Part shown: positions 8,290 to 17,991 of the stretch, piece after piece
Layout: each line of letters opens with the position of its first letter
How positions within the stretch are numbered: position 1 is the first letter of the stretch
Source: Sphingopyxis bauzanensis
Lineage (GTDB): Bacteria; Pseudomonadota; Alphaproteobacteria; Sphingomonadales; Sphingomonadaceae
DNA length: 64,000 nucleotides
Reading direction: 5' to 3'
Assembly: GCF_002205675.1 (NCBI RefSeq)
Contig: NZ_NISK01000001.1
Span: forward strand, 119,054 to 183,053
The notes under the pieces: model-generated
What the model saw: only the letters and a program-made list of their open reading frames with translations
Databases searched by the model: none
What the model was told of the DNA's origin: nothing
Made by a program: the position numbers and the translations under genes

Positions 8290-8376
8290 TGGTGCCCAGA
8301 AGAGGACTCGAACCTCCACGACCTTGCGATCGCCAGCACCTGAAGCTGGTGCGTCTACCAATTCCGCCATCTGGGC
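8290..8376 (-). tRNA. tRNA-Leu(CAG)
   Basis: An 87-nt class II tRNA with encoded CCA. Acceptor GCCCAGA pairs with TCTGGGC, the anticodon loop TTCAGGT reads CAG, the variable arm is long, and the T loop is GTTCGAGTC. Its 3' end is the probable integration site of the adjoining island, and it remains intact. Confidence 0.97.
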
Positions 8377-8394
8377 ACGGGGTAGGAGCGGGCG

Positions 8395-8422
8395 CTTAGC
8401 GGGGGGGCTGGCGGCTTGTCAA
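8395..8422 (-). promoter_or_regulatory. Promoter of tRNA-Leu
   Basis: On the minus strand TTGACA (8422-8417), a 16-bp spacer and GCTAAG (8400-8395) lie about 20 bp before the tRNA 5' end. A strong -35 with a GCTAAG-type -10 is usual for stable RNA genes in sphingomonads. Confidence 0.6.
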
Positions 8423-8579
8423 CCGCGGTCCGGCGATCGTGGCATATTTTATCGCAAAGGTTCCCGTTTCAGGCCATCAGGTGGCCGTCGCCCCTTGCCC
8501 CCTCCCCCGCTTCGCGGCATGGGGAAGCGATCGGGCGCACGCTGCGCCACCCACACAGAATTGATAACAGGCGGATGCA

Positions 8580-9518
8580 ATGCAGAAACTCGACGGGCAA
8601 TTGATCACGGTGCTGGGCGGTGGCGGCTTCGTCGGCCGCTATGTCGTGCAGCGCCTGCTCGCACGCGGCGTCCGCGTCCGCATCGCGCAGCGCAACCCGC
8701 GCGCCGCGACCTTTCTGAAACCGCTCGGCGGGCTGGGCCAGACGCAGTTCGTCACCGCCGATGTCCGCGACCCCGCCAGCATCGCGCGTGCGGTCCAAGG
8801 CAGCGACGCGGTGATCAACCTGGTCGGCGCGTTCGACAATATGCAGGCAGTGCAGGCCGATGGCGCGGGGCATGTCGCCGGGGCAGCCAAATCCGCTGGG
8901 GTGCGCGCCCTCGTCCATATCTCGGCGATTGGCGCCGACCGCGACAGCGCGTCGGCCTATGGTCGCAGCAAAGGCGATGGCGAAGCCGCGGTGCGCGCGG
9001 CGTTTCCCGCTGCCGTGATCCTGCGCCCGTCGATCATCTTTGGCCGCGAGGACCAGTTTATCAATCGCTTTGCGGCGATGATCCGCATGGCGCCGGTGAT
9101 CCCGGTGGTGGCGCCGAACGCGAAGTTCCAGCCGGTCTATGTCGGCGACGTCGCCGATGCTGTCGTCGCCGCGCTGGGCGATGCCGCGGCGGGGCAGACC
9201 TTTGAGCTGGGCGGGCCGCAGGTGCTGACCATGGGCGAATTGCAGCGCTGGATCGCCGATGCGACGGGCCGCTCGCCGCTGTTTGTCGATGTGCCGGATG
9301 CCGTCGCCGGGGCGGTTGCATCGGGTCTCGGCTGGGCGCCGGGCGCCCCGATCACCAAGGATCAGTGGCTGATGCTGCAAAAGGACAATGTCGTCGCCGC
9401 TGGCGCCGCAGGGCTGGCCGAGCTTGGCGTTGCGCAGACCTCGCTGGCTGCGGTCGCCGACGACTGGCTAGTGCAATATCGCCGCCACGGCCGCTTTGCG
9501 GTGCAAAAGCCCGCCTGA
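8580..9518 (+). CDS. Complex I NDUFA9-like NAD(P)-binding protein
   Basis: A 312-aa protein of the atypical short-chain dehydrogenase/epimerase fold. The N-terminal Rossmann motif is GGGGFVGRYVVQRL (residues 13-26); the Tyr-x3-Lys region reads SAYGRSKGDGE, and RPSIIFGREDQFINRF matches NDUFA9-type proteins, relatives of a mitochondrial complex I accessory subunit. In alphaproteobacteria these are predicted to be electron-transport or membrane associated; the substrate is unknown. AGGCGGA precedes the ATG. uppP follows 74 bp downstream on the same strand. Confidence 0.85.
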   Translation: MQKLDGQLITVLGGGGFVGRYVVQRLLARGVRVRIAQRNPRAATFLKPLGGLGQTQFVTADVRDPASIARAVQGSDAVINLVGAFDNMQAVQADGAGHVAGAAKSAGVRALVHISAIGADRDSASAYGRSKGDGEAAVRAAFPAAVILRPSIIFGREDQFINRFAAMIRMAPVIPVVAPNAKFQPVYVGDVADAVVAALGDAAAGQTFELGGPQVLTMGELQRWIADATGRSPLFVDVPDAVAGAVASGLGWAPGAPITKDQWLMLQKDNVVAAGAAGLAELGVAQTSLAAVADDWLVQYRRHGRFAVQKPA

Positions 9519-9592
9519 CCCAACCAACCGGGCGACGCCCTGCCCCCACCCGATCGTTGGGTCGTCCGGGGTGATCAACCTCAGGACCATTT

Positions 9593-10393
9593 ATGCACGA
9601 CCTTGCGACCATCATCCTGCTTGGCATCATCGAGGGGTTGACCGAATTTTTGCCGGTGTCCTCGACCGGCCACCTGATCCTCGCCGCCGAACTGCTCGGC
9701 TTTACCGGCGAAGGGTCGGCGGCGTTCAAGATCTCGATCCAGCTCGGCGCGATCCTTGCAGTGCTCGTCGCCTATCGGCAGCGGTTCTGGGATGTCGGCA
9801 TGGGGCTGCTGCGCGCCGATCCTGACGCGATCGCCTTTACCCGCAACATCCTGATCGGTTTCCTGCCCGCAATGCTGATCGGCGCAGTCGCGTACGAAGG
9901 GATCCGCGCACTGCTCCAGTCGCCGACGACCGTCGCGGTCGCGCTGATCGTTGGCGGCGTCGTGATCCTCGCGATCGAGCGTATGGTCAAGGTGGTGAAG
10001 GTCGAAAGCGTCGAGGCGATGCCGCTTCGGACCGCGATCATCATCGGCGTCGTCCAGTGCATCGCGATGATCCCCGGGGTCAGCCGCTCGGGCGCGACGA
10101 TCATGGGCGCGCTGCTGATGGGGGTCGAGCGCAAGACCGCGGCAGAGTTCAGCTTTTTCCTCGCCGTCCCCACAATGCTGGGCGCGACTGTGTATTCGCT
10201 ATGGAAAGACCGCCACATACTCGTGATCGACGATCTGACCGCAATCGCAATCGGGCTGGGCGTCGCGTTTGTCGTCGCGCTGGCGGTCGTGAAGGCGCTG
10301 GTGGCGATCGTCGGCCGCTTCGGCTTTGCGCCCTTTGCCTGGTATCGAATCGTTCTTGGCACGATCGCGCTGATCTGGCTTGGCCTGAGGTAG
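9593..10393 (+). CDS. uppP: Undecaprenyl-diphosphatase
   Basis: A 266-aa polytopic membrane protein. It dephosphorylates undecaprenyl diphosphate to recycle the lipid carrier for peptidoglycan and other glycans. The two family signatures are present: EGLTEFLPVSSTGHLIL (near residue 15) and PGVSRSGATIMGALLMG (near residue 165). About eight hydrophobic segments are visible. Length is normal for the BacA/UppP family. AGGACC lies six bases from the ATG. Confidence 0.96.
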   Translation: MHDLATIILLGIIEGLTEFLPVSSTGHLILAAELLGFTGEGSAAFKISIQLGAILAVLVAYRQRFWDVGMGLLRADPDAIAFTRNILIGFLPAMLIGAVAYEGIRALLQSPTTVAVALIVGGVVILAIERMVKVVKVESVEAMPLRTAIIIGVVQCIAMIPGVSRSGATIMGALLMGVERKTAAEFSFFLAVPTMLGATVYSLWKDRHILVIDDLTAIAIGLGVAFVVALAVVKALVAIVGRFGFAPFAWYRIVLGTIALIWLGLR

Positions 10394-10551
10394 GACCGAA
10401 ATGGGACTAGATTTGAAAGAAAATTGCGCCCGCGACGCCATCTCTCTCGATCGAGTGTAATTTTAGGACAGTTTACCTTACCTAACTGGCAATTCTTCCG
10501 TGACAGAGCCCGTCTGACCATGCATCTGGCCCGCATCGAAGGGGAAATTGC

Positions 10552-11994
10552 ATGGCTGCCGATCGCATGCTTCAATTTGTGGAGCGCGAACAACATTACC
10601 CGGACAAGCGTTCCGCCGACGACAGAGCGCGAGATTTTCGCGAGATCGCCGAGCGCTACGCCGCGCCCGATGCCGACGAACAGGCTGCGCGCTGCTCGCA
10701 GTGCGGCGTCCCCTATTGCTCGGTGCATTGCCCGCTGCACAACCATATCCCCGACTGGCTGCGCCTGACCGCCGAAGGGCGGCTGCGCGAAGCCTATGAA
10801 CTCAGCAACGCCACATCGACGATGCCCGAGATCTGCGGCCGCATCTGTCCGCAGGATCGCCTGTGCGAAGGCAATTGCGTCATCGAATTTTCGGGGCATG
10901 GCGCGGTAACGATCGGCAGCGTCGAGAAATATATCACCGACACCGCCTGGGCGGAGGGCTGGGTCGAGCCGCTACACCCCGGCAAAGTGACCGGCCAGTC
11001 GGTCGGCATCATCGGCGCTGGTCCCGCAGGGCTGACCGCCGCCGAATATCTGCGCGTCGCGGGGCATGAAGTGCATGTCTACGACCGCCACGACCGCGCC
11101 GGCGGGCTGCTCACCTATGGCATCCCCGGCTTCAAGCTGGAAAAAGACGTCGTGATGCGGCGCGTCGACCGGCTGGCTGAGGGCGGCATCCATTTTCATC
11201 TGGGGTTCGAGGTCGGCGGCGACGCGACGCTCGACGCGCTGCGCCAGAAGCATGACGCGCTGCTGATCGCCACCGGGGTATACAAGGCGCGAGAGATAAA
11301 GGTTCCCGGCAACGAAGCCGAAGGAGTCATCGCCGCGCTCGACTATCTGGTCGCGTCGAACCGCAAGGGCTTTGGCGATGCGGTTCCGGCGTTCGACGAC
11401 GGCCGCCTTGACGCCGCGGGCAAGCACGTCGTCGTCATCGGCGGCGGCGACACCGCAATGGACTGCGTCCGCACCGCGGTACGGCAGGGCGCCAAGTCGG
11501 TGAAATGCCTCTACCGCCGCGACCGTGAAAATATGCCCGGCTCGCTGCGCGAAGTGTCGAACGCCGAGGAAGAAGGCGTCGACTTTGTTTGGCTGTCGGC
11601 GCCCGAAAGCTTCACCGCCGACAAAAGCGTCAAGCAGGTCGCGGTCGCGGGCATGCGCCTTGGTGCGCCCGATGCCAGCGGTCGCCGCAGCCCTGAGGTC
11701 GATCCCGGCCGCACCTTCGACCTGCCCGCCGACATGGTGATCAAGGCGCTAGGCTTCGATCCCGAGGAACTGCCCAATTTGTTCGGCGCTCCCGACCTCA
11801 GCGTCACGCGCTGGGGCACGCTGCGGGTCGATCATCAGACGATGATGACCAGCCTGCCCGGCGTTTTTGCCGCCGGCGACATCGTCCGGGGTGCCAGCCT
11901 GGTCGTCTGGGGCATCCGCGACGGCCGTGATGTCAGCGACCAGATGGCAAAGTGGTTGAAAGCCAAAGCCAAAAGCGAAAAGAAGGCAGCATGA
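10552..11994 (+). CDS. gltD: Glutamate synthase small subunit
   Basis: A 480-aa beta subunit of NADPH-dependent glutamate synthase. The N-terminal cysteine clusters CSQCGVPYCSVHCPLHNHIPDW (split as CSQCGVPYCSVHC and PLHNHIPDW) and CGRICPQDRLCEGNCV ligate 4Fe-4S centres. GAGPAGLTAAEYLR binds FAD, and GGGDTAMDCVRTA binds NADPH. It feeds electrons to GltB for glutamate formation from glutamine and 2-oxoglutarate. The gene precedes gltB with one secreted-protein gene between them, the reverse of the common gltB-gltD order. Confidence 0.97.
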   Translation: MAADRMLQFVEREQHYPDKRSADDRARDFREIAERYAAPDADEQAARCSQCGVPYCSVHCPLHNHIPDWLRLTAEGRLREAYELSNATSTMPEICGRICPQDRLCEGNCVIEFSGHGAVTIGSVEKYITDTAWAEGWVEPLHPGKVTGQSVGIIGAGPAGLTAAEYLRVAGHEVHVYDRHDRAGGLLTYGIPGFKLEKDVVMRRVDRLAEGGIHFHLGFEVGGDATLDALRQKHDALLIATGVYKAREIKVPGNEAEGVIAALDYLVASNRKGFGDAVPAFDDGRLDAAGKHVVVIGGGDTAMDCVRTAVRQGAKSVKCLYRRDRENMPGSLREVSNAEEEGVDFVWLSAPESFTADKSVKQVAVAGMRLGAPDASGRRSPEVDPGRTFDLPADMVIKALGFDPEELPNLFGAPDLSVTRWGTLRVDHQTMMTSLPGVFAAGDIVRGASLVVWGIRDGRDVSDQMAKWLKAKAKSEKKAA

Positions 11995-12013
11995 CCAACA
12001 GGGGAAGGAATTC

Positions 12014-13180
12014 ATGATGTCGAAATTCAAAACGATGCTGCTCGCCGGGACGTTCGCGCTGGCACCCCTGGCCGCTACCGCGCAGGAAGCACCCGTGGCC
12101 GAAGTCGTTGCCGATGATGCTCAAGCTGATGTCAACAGCGAAGACTTTGCCATCGATACCAAGGCGAAGATGCAGAAGGACATGGATGCGGCAATCGCGC
12201 TGGTTGAAAAGATGTTCGACACCAGCAGCTTGCCGCCGATCGAGCCCGCTCGCCTGACGCTCGCGCAGCAGACGATGGGGGCTCTAATCCCCGCCGGCAG
12301 CCTCGAGAAGATGATCGACAACCTCTATGGCAAGATGTTCAAGACGATCATGGCAGAGCTTGGCGGCCAGTCGGACCTGATGCTGTCGATCAAGACCGGG
12401 GTCGAAAGCGACAAGATTGCCACGCTCGACGAGGCAACAAAGAACAAGATCGCCGATATGTTCGACCCGCATCGCCAGGAACGCGAAGACCAGATCACGC
12501 GAGTGATCAAGCCGCTGATCAGCGAAGCCCTGACCGATCTGGAGCGGCCGATGCGCGACGGCATGGCCAAGGCCTATGCCCGCAAGTTCAGCGCGGCGCA
12601 GCTCACCGACCTCAACAGCTTCCTCGCGACGTCCACAGGCCGCCTCTATGCCAGCGAATGGATGGCCTTGCAGGCCGACCCCGAAGTGATGGTCGCGGTG
12701 ATGAAGGCGCTGCCGCCCATGGTCACCAAATTCATGGACCGCGGACCGCAGATCGAAAAGGAAATGAAGGAACTGCCCAAGGAAAAGCAGCTATCCGACT
12801 TCAGCGACAAGGAACTCGCCTCGCTCGCCAAGCTGATGAAGGTCGATGTGAAGGTGCTGAAAGAGCAGCGCGACATGTCGAAGACCGATGTGATGGAAGC
12901 GACCGACGCTGCGGATGCTGCCGCCGATGCCTCGTATGACGGCAGCGCCGCCGACGCGGCGGCAGACGCCGCCGATGCCGCAGCAGATGCCGCTGCGGCC
13001 GCTACTGATTATGCCAGCGAAGACCCCGCCTACGACCGCAGCAACTGGTCGGCCGCCGATCTGAAGCGCGTCGAAGACCTGGAGGCTGCCTCGGCCGCCG
13101 CCGCCACTGCCTATCTCGAAGCCGAGGCCGAAGCCGCGAACAAGGCGCGCAAACGGCTGGACAAAGCCCCCTCCGAATAG
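12014..13180 (+). CDS. Secreted DUF2059-like protein between gltD and gltB
   Basis: A 388-aa protein with a Sec signal peptide (FKTMLLAGTFALAPLAATAQ, cut after AQA-type site near residue 25). The middle (about 150-270) resembles DUF2059: DLERPMRDGMAKAYARKFSA followed by ALTDLNSFL-like and SEWMALQ segments. The C-terminal third has an Ala/Asp repeat (DAADAAADA units, about 300-335) and a charged helix. It begins 17 bp after gltD and ends 30 bp before gltB, so it is co-transcribed. Its location, periplasmic, does not fit a direct role in the cytoplasmic enzyme. Function unknown. Confidence 0.75.
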   Translation: MMSKFKTMLLAGTFALAPLAATAQEAPVAEVVADDAQADVNSEDFAIDTKAKMQKDMDAAIALVEKMFDTSSLPPIEPARLTLAQQTMGALIPAGSLEKMIDNLYGKMFKTIMAELGGQSDLMLSIKTGVESDKIATLDEATKNKIADMFDPHRQEREDQITRVIKPLISEALTDLERPMRDGMAKAYARKFSAAQLTDLNSFLATSTGRLYASEWMALQADPEVMVAVMKALPPMVTKFMDRGPQIEKEMKELPKEKQLSDFSDKELASLAKLMKVDVKVLKEQRDMSKTDVMEATDAADAAADASYDGSAADAAADAADAAADAAAAATDYASEDPAYDRSNWSAADLKRVEDLEAASAAAATAYLEAEAEAANKARKRLDKAPSE

Positions 13181-13210
13181 GCGCCAGCCTATACCGTCAG
13201 GACGACAAAG

Positions 13211-16200
13211 ATGACCCACTACCCCACCCCCGAACACGCCCGGCTTGCCGAGCACGGCATGTATCGCCCCGACCTGGAATCCGATGCCTGCGGCGTCGGC
13301 ATGGTCGCGGCGACCGACGGTAAGGCGTCGCGCCGCGTCGTCGAGGCGGCAATCGAGGCGCTGCGTGCCGTCTGGCACCGGGGCGCGGTCGATGCCGACG
13401 GCAAGACCGGGGATGGCGCGGGCATCCATGTCGACCTGCCGGTCCGTTTCTTCGACGATGCAATCGCCGCGTCGGGCCATAAAGTGCGCCCGAACCGTCT
13501 CGCCGTCGGCATGATCTTCCTGCCACGCACCGACCTGGAGGCGCAGGAGCATTGCCGCACCATCGTCGAGGCCGAGATCATCGACGCGGGCTTCACCATC
13601 TATGGCTGGCGCCAGGTGCCGGTCGACGTATCGGTGATCGGCGACAAGGCGCAGCGCACGCGCCCCGAAATCGAGCAGATCATGATCGCCGGGCCGCTCC
13701 CCGACGAAGCGTCGCTCGCCGAGTTCGAAAAGCAGCTCTATCTGGTCCGCCGCCGGATCGAGAAAAAGGTGATCGCCGCCCAGATCGCTGATTTTTACGT
13801 GTGCAGCCTGTCGTGCCGCTCGATCATCTACAAGGGGCTATTCCTCGCCGAGAGCCTCGCTGATTTCTATCCCGACCTGACGAGCAAGCTGTTCGAAAGC
13901 CGCGTCGCGATTTTCCACCAGCGTTATTCGACCAACACCTTCCCGCAATGGTGGTTGGCGCAGCCGTTCCGCTGTCTTGCGCATAATGGCGAAATCAACA
14001 CGATCCGCGGCAACAAGAACTGGATGAAAAGCCACGAGATCAAGATGGCAAGCCTCGCCTTCGGCGAGCATTCGGAAGATATCAAGCCGGTGATCCCCGC
14101 GGGCGCATCGGACACGGCGGCGCTCGACGCGGTGTTTGAAACATTGTGCCGCGCCGGGCGCGACGCGCCGACCGCAAAGCTGATCCTCGTCCCCGAGGCG
14201 TGGGTCAACGAACCCGAAATGCCCGATGCGCACAAGGCGATGTATAATTATCTCGCCAGCGTGATGGAGCCGTGGGACGGCCCCGCGGCGCTCGCGATGA
14301 CCGATGGGCGCTGGGCGGTTGCGGGCATGGACCGCAACGCGCTCCGCCCGCTGCGCTACACGCTGACCGCGGATAATCTGCTCGTCGTCGGCTCCGAAAG
14401 CGGCATGGTCCTGCTACCCGAGGCGAGCATCCGCAAAAAAGGCCGCCTCGGCCCCGGCCAGATGATCGCGGTCGATCTGGAAAGCGGCACCCTCTACGAA
14501 GACCGCGCGATCAAGGACAAGATCGCGGGCGCGCATGACTACGGCGCACGCGTCAAAGGCTTCCGCACCATGGCCGACCTGCCCAAGGGCGGCAAATCGA
14601 GCCTGCCAGTCTTCGAGCGCAGCGATTTGCTGCGCCGCCAGGTCGCCGCGGGCCTGACCATGGAAGATATGGAGCTGATCCTCTCGCCGATGGTCGAGGA
14701 TGCGAAGGAAGCGATCGGGTCGATGGGCGACGATACCCCGCTCGCGGTCATCTCCGACAAGCCACGCCACGTCGCGCAATTTTTCCGCCAGAATTTCAGC
14801 CAGGTCACCAACCCGCCGATCGACAGTCTGCGCGAACGGCATGTCATGAGCCTGAAGACGCGCTTTGCCAACCTCGCCAATATCCTCGATGAAAAGGGGC
14901 AAAGCGACCACGTCCTCGTGATCGACAGCCCCGTTCTCGTCGGCGACGACTGGGATCGCCTGCGCGCCTATTTCGGCGATGCCGTTGCCGACATCGATTG
15001 CACTTTCCCCGTCGGCGGCGATGCCGCGAGCTTGCGCGAGGCGATCGCGCGCGTCCGCCGCGAGGCCGAGGATGCGGTGCGCGCCGGACGCAGCGAGCTG
15101 TTCCTGACCGACCAGAGCATTGGCGAGGATCGCGTCGGCATGGCGATGGTGCTCGCCGCCGCCGCCGTCCACACCCATCTCGTCCGCAAGGGGCTGCGCA
15201 GTTACGCCTCGATCAACGTCCGCTCGGCCGAGGTGCTCGACACCCATGCCTTTGCGGTGCTGATCGGGGTCGGCGCGACCACAGTCCACGCTTATCTGTC
15301 CGAAGCCGCGATTGCCGACCGGCACGCGCGCGGACTCTTCGGCAGCACCCTGTCGCTCGACGATTGCCGCCTGCGCTTCCGCAAGGCGATAGACGACGGT
15401 CTGCTCAAGATCCTCGCCAAAATGGGGATCGCGGTGATCTCCAGCTATCGCGGCGGCTATAATTTCGAAGCGGTCGGCCTCTCCCGCGCGCTCGTCAACG
15501 ATCTGTTCCCCGGCATGCCGGCGAAGATTTCGGGCGAAGGCTATCAATCGCTGTTCATCAACGCGACCGAGAAGCATGAAGCCGCGTTCGACCAGCGCGC
15601 CACCACCCTGCCTATCGGCGGTTTTTATCGCCAGCGCGCGGGCGGCGAGACGCACGCCTATTCGGCGCAACTGATGCATTTGTTGCAGACCGCGGTCGCG
15701 ACCGACAGTTATTCTACCTATCTGCAATTCTCGCGCGGGGTCGCCGACCTGCCGCCCGTATACCTTCGCGATCTGATGGAATTCAACTATCCGGCGCAGG
15801 GCGTGTTGCTCGACAGCGTCGAGGCGATCACCGAGATCCGCAAGCGCTTCGTCACCCCCGGCATGTCGCTCGGCGCGCTGTCGCCCGAGGCGCATGAAAC
15901 GCTGGCGATCGCGATGAACCGCATCGGCGCCAAGGCGGTGTCGGGCGAAGGCGGCGAAGCGCGCGAACGCTACCAGCCCTATGCCAATGGCGACAACGCC
16001 AACAGCAACATCAAGCAGATCGCGAGCGGCCGTTTCGGGGTCACCGCCGAATATCTTGGTGCCTGCGACGAGATCGAGATCAAGGTCGCACAGGGCGCCA
16101 AGCCCGGCGAGGGCGGCCAGCTTCCGGGCTTCAAGGTCACCGAGTTCATCGCGCGCCTGCGCCATGCAACGCCGGGTGTGACGCTGATCAGCCCGCCGCC

Positions 16201-17737
16201 GCATCACGACATCTATTCGATCGAGGATCTCGCGCAGCTCATCTACGACCTCAAGCAGATCAACCCGAAGGCGCGCGTCTGCGTGAAGCTCGTCAGCTCG
16301 GCGGGGATCGGGACCGTCGCGGCCGGCGTCGCCAAGGCACACGCCGACGTCATCCTCGTCGCGGGCAACACCGGCGGCACCGGCGCCAGCCCCCAAACTA
16401 GCGTCAAATATGCCGGCACCCCGTGGGAAATGGGCCTGTCCGAAGTCAACCAGGTGCTGACCTTGAATGGCTTGCGTCACCGGATCCGTCTGCGCACCGA
16501 TGGCGGCCTCAAGACCGGGCGCGACATCGTCATCGCCGCGATCCTCGGCGCCGAGGAATATGGCATCGGGACGCTCAGTCTCGTTGCGATGGGTTGCATC
16601 ATGGTGCGCCAGTGCCACAGCAACACTTGTCCCGTCGGCGTCTGCACGCAGGACGAAAAGCTGCGCGCGAAATTCACCGGCAGCCCCGAGAAAGTCATCA
16701 ACCTGATGACGTTCATCGCCGAGGAAGTGCGCGAAATCCTCGCCAAGCTGGGCGTGACCAGCCTGGACGAGGTCATCGGCCGGACCGAATTGCTGCGCCA
16801 GGTCAGCCGCGGCGCCGAACATCTCGACGATCTCGACCTCAACCCGATCCTCGCCAAGGTCGACGCCCCCGACAACCAGCGCCGCTCGCACGGGCTGCTC
16901 CGCAACCCGGTCCCCGACAGCCTCGACGCGCAGATTCTCAGCGACGCAAAACCGCTGTTCGAGCGCGGCGAGCGGATGCAGCTGACCTATAATGTCCGCA
17001 ACACTCACCGCGCCGTCGGCACCCGCCTGTCGGCCGAGGTCACGGCGAGGTTCGGCATGAACGGGCTCGCCGACAATCACGTCCAGGTCCGCCTGCGCGG
17101 CACCGCGGGCCAATCGCTCGGCGCCTTCCTGTGCAGCGGCATCACCCTCGAAGTGTTCGGCGACGCCAACGACTATGTCGGCAAAGGCCTGTCGGGCGGC
17201 CGCATCGTCGTACGCCCCACCGTGTCGAGCCCGCTGGTCAGCCAGCACAACAGCATCATAGGCAACACCGTCCTTTACGGCGCGACGTCGGGCACCTTGC
17301 TTGCGGCGGGTCAGGCGGGCGAGCGCTTCGCGGTCCGCAACTCGGGCGCCAAGGTCGTCGTCGAGGGCTGCGGCGCCAATGGCTGCGAATATATGACCGG
17401 CGGTACCGCGGTGATCCTCGGCCCCGTCGGCTCCAACTTCGGTGCCGGGATGACCGGCGGCATGGCCTTCATCCTCGACACCGACGGCCGGTTCGAACGC
17501 CGCGCCAATGCTGAATCGATCGTCTGGCAGCGGATCGAGAGCGCGCATTGGGAAGCGGTGGTGAAGGATCTGGTCGAAGATCATGCCAAGGCGACAGGAA
17601 GCAAATGGTCGAGCGAAATTCTTGCCGACTGGGATCGCTGGAAAGACCAGTTCTGGCAGGTGTGTCCGAAGGAAATGCTCTCGCGCCTGACTTGCCCGCT
17701 GAGCGATACCGAGACCGAGGTCGTCGCGGCAGAATAA
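13211..17737 (+). CDS. gltB: Glutamate synthase large subunit
   Basis: A 1508-aa alpha subunit. The short propeptide ends before Cys27 (in SDACGVGMVA), the N-terminal nucleophile of the glutaminase domain. The central and FMN/2-oxoglutarate synthase domains follow, with GEGGEARERY and GNTGGTGASPQTS, then the 3Fe-4S ligand set CIMVRQCHSNTCPVGVC. The C-terminal GXGXG beta-helix includes GPVGSNFGAGMTGGMAF. It makes two glutamates from glutamine and 2-oxoglutarate together with GltD. Length and all catalytic motifs are normal. Confidence 0.97.
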   Translation: MTHYPTPEHARLAEHGMYRPDLESDACGVGMVAATDGKASRRVVEAAIEALRAVWHRGAVDADGKTGDGAGIHVDLPVRFFDDAIAASGHKVRPNRLAVGMIFLPRTDLEAQEHCRTIVEAEIIDAGFTIYGWRQVPVDVSVIGDKAQRTRPEIEQIMIAGPLPDEASLAEFEKQLYLVRRRIEKKVIAAQIADFYVCSLSCRSIIYKGLFLAESLADFYPDLTSKLFESRVAIFHQRYSTNTFPQWWLAQPFRCLAHNGEINTIRGNKNWMKSHEIKMASLAFGEHSEDIKPVIPAGASDTAALDAVFETLCRAGRDAPTAKLILVPEAWVNEPEMPDAHKAMYNYLASVMEPWDGPAALAMTDGRWAVAGMDRNALRPLRYTLTADNLLVVGSESGMVLLPEASIRKKGRLGPGQMIAVDLESGTLYEDRAIKDKIAGAHDYGARVKGFRTMADLPKGGKSSLPVFERSDLLRRQVAAGLTMEDMELILSPMVEDAKEAIGSMGDDTPLAVISDKPRHVAQFFRQNFSQVTNPPIDSLRERHVMSLKTRFANLANILDEKGQSDHVLVIDSPVLVGDDWDRLRAYFGDAVADIDCTFPVGGDAASLREAIARVRREAEDAVRAGRSELFLTDQSIGEDRVGMAMVLAAAAVHTHLVRKGLRSYASINVRSAEVLDTHAFAVLIGVGATTVHAYLSEAAIADRHARGLFGSTLSLDDCRLRFRKAIDDGLLKILAKMGIAVISSYRGGYNFEAVGLSRALVNDLFPGMPAKISGEGYQSLFINATEKHEAAFDQRATTLPIGGFYRQRAGGETHAYSAQLMHLLQTAVATDSYSTYLQFSRGVADLPPVYLRDLMEFNYPAQGVLLDSVEAITEIRKRFVTPGMSLGALSPEAHETLAIAMNRIGAKAVSGEGGEARERYQPYANGDNANSNIKQIASGRFGVTAEYLGACDEIEIKVAQGAKPGEGGQLPGFKVTEFIARLRHATPGVTLISPPPHHDIYSIEDLAQLIYDLKQINPKARVCVKLVSSAGIGTVAAGVAKAHADVILVAGNTGGTGASPQTSVKYAGTPWEMGLSEVNQVLTLNGLRHRIRLRTDGGLKTGRDIVIAAILGAEEYGIGTLSLVAMGCIMVRQCHSNTCPVGVCTQDEKLRAKFTGSPEKVINLMTFIAEEVREILAKLGVTSLDEVIGRTELLRQVSRGAEHLDDLDLNPILAKVDAPDNQRRSHGLLRNPVPDSLDAQILSDAKPLFERGERMQLTYNVRNTHRAVGTRLSAEVTARFGMNGLADNHVQVRLRGTAGQSLGAFLCSGITLEVFGDANDYVGKGLSGGRIVVRPTVSSPLVSQHNSIIGNTVLYGATSGTLLAAGQAGERFAVRNSGAKVVVEGCGANGCEYMTGGTAVILGPVGSNFGAGMTGGMAFILDTDGRFERRANAESIVWQRIESAHWEAVVKDLVEDHAKATGSKWSSEILADWDRWKDQFWQVCPKEMLSRLTCPLSDTETEVVAAE

Positions 17738-17738
17738 T

Positions 17739-17874
17739 CCTCCCGGTCGCACAGCGATGGGAAGGTGGCAGCGTAGACGCTGACGAGGAGCCATGGCGCA
17801 ATGTTGCTGCCCCTCCACCATTCGCTCCGCGAACGGTCCCCCTCCCCATGGCTTCGCCACAGCGAGGACCGCTC
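17739..17874. repeat. Intergenic palindromic repeat, CCTCCCC family
   Basis: A TCCTCCCGGTCGCACAGCGA-type start, an internal CCCCTCCACCATTCGC block and a CCCCATGGCTTCGCCACAGC end form an imperfect palindrome. A related copy lies at 50963-51103 and shorter relatives near 8487-8540 and 45463-45482. It follows gltB. Confidence 0.65.
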
Positions 17875-17991
17875 AACCCGTTCCGGTTGCAGTTCATCGC
17901 AATGCGGCGGCACGTTCAGCCCAGCGAAAGCGTTACATCGCTAGACACCCGGCCTTTACCGAACCTTGCGTCCTCTGAAAGGATGACAGCC

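Larger units (their letters stand above)
1..8290. mobile_element. Integrative element in tRNA-Leu (partial, right end)
   Basis: The region from the tRNA-Leu 3' end leftward contains the integrase, ParB-like protein, DUF736 fragment, structured repeats and RIT element, all accessory. To the right of the tRNA every gene is core. The expected attachment core is the 3' part of the tRNA around 8290-8310; the duplicate marking the far end is outside the window. Confidence 0.8.

Noticed and set aside
14414..17860. Minus-strand open frame of 1148 codons opposite gltB
   Set aside because: Antisense shadow of a verified glutamate synthase gene; high GC removes stops, and composition (Arg, Ala, Asp, His-rich) is typical of such shadows.
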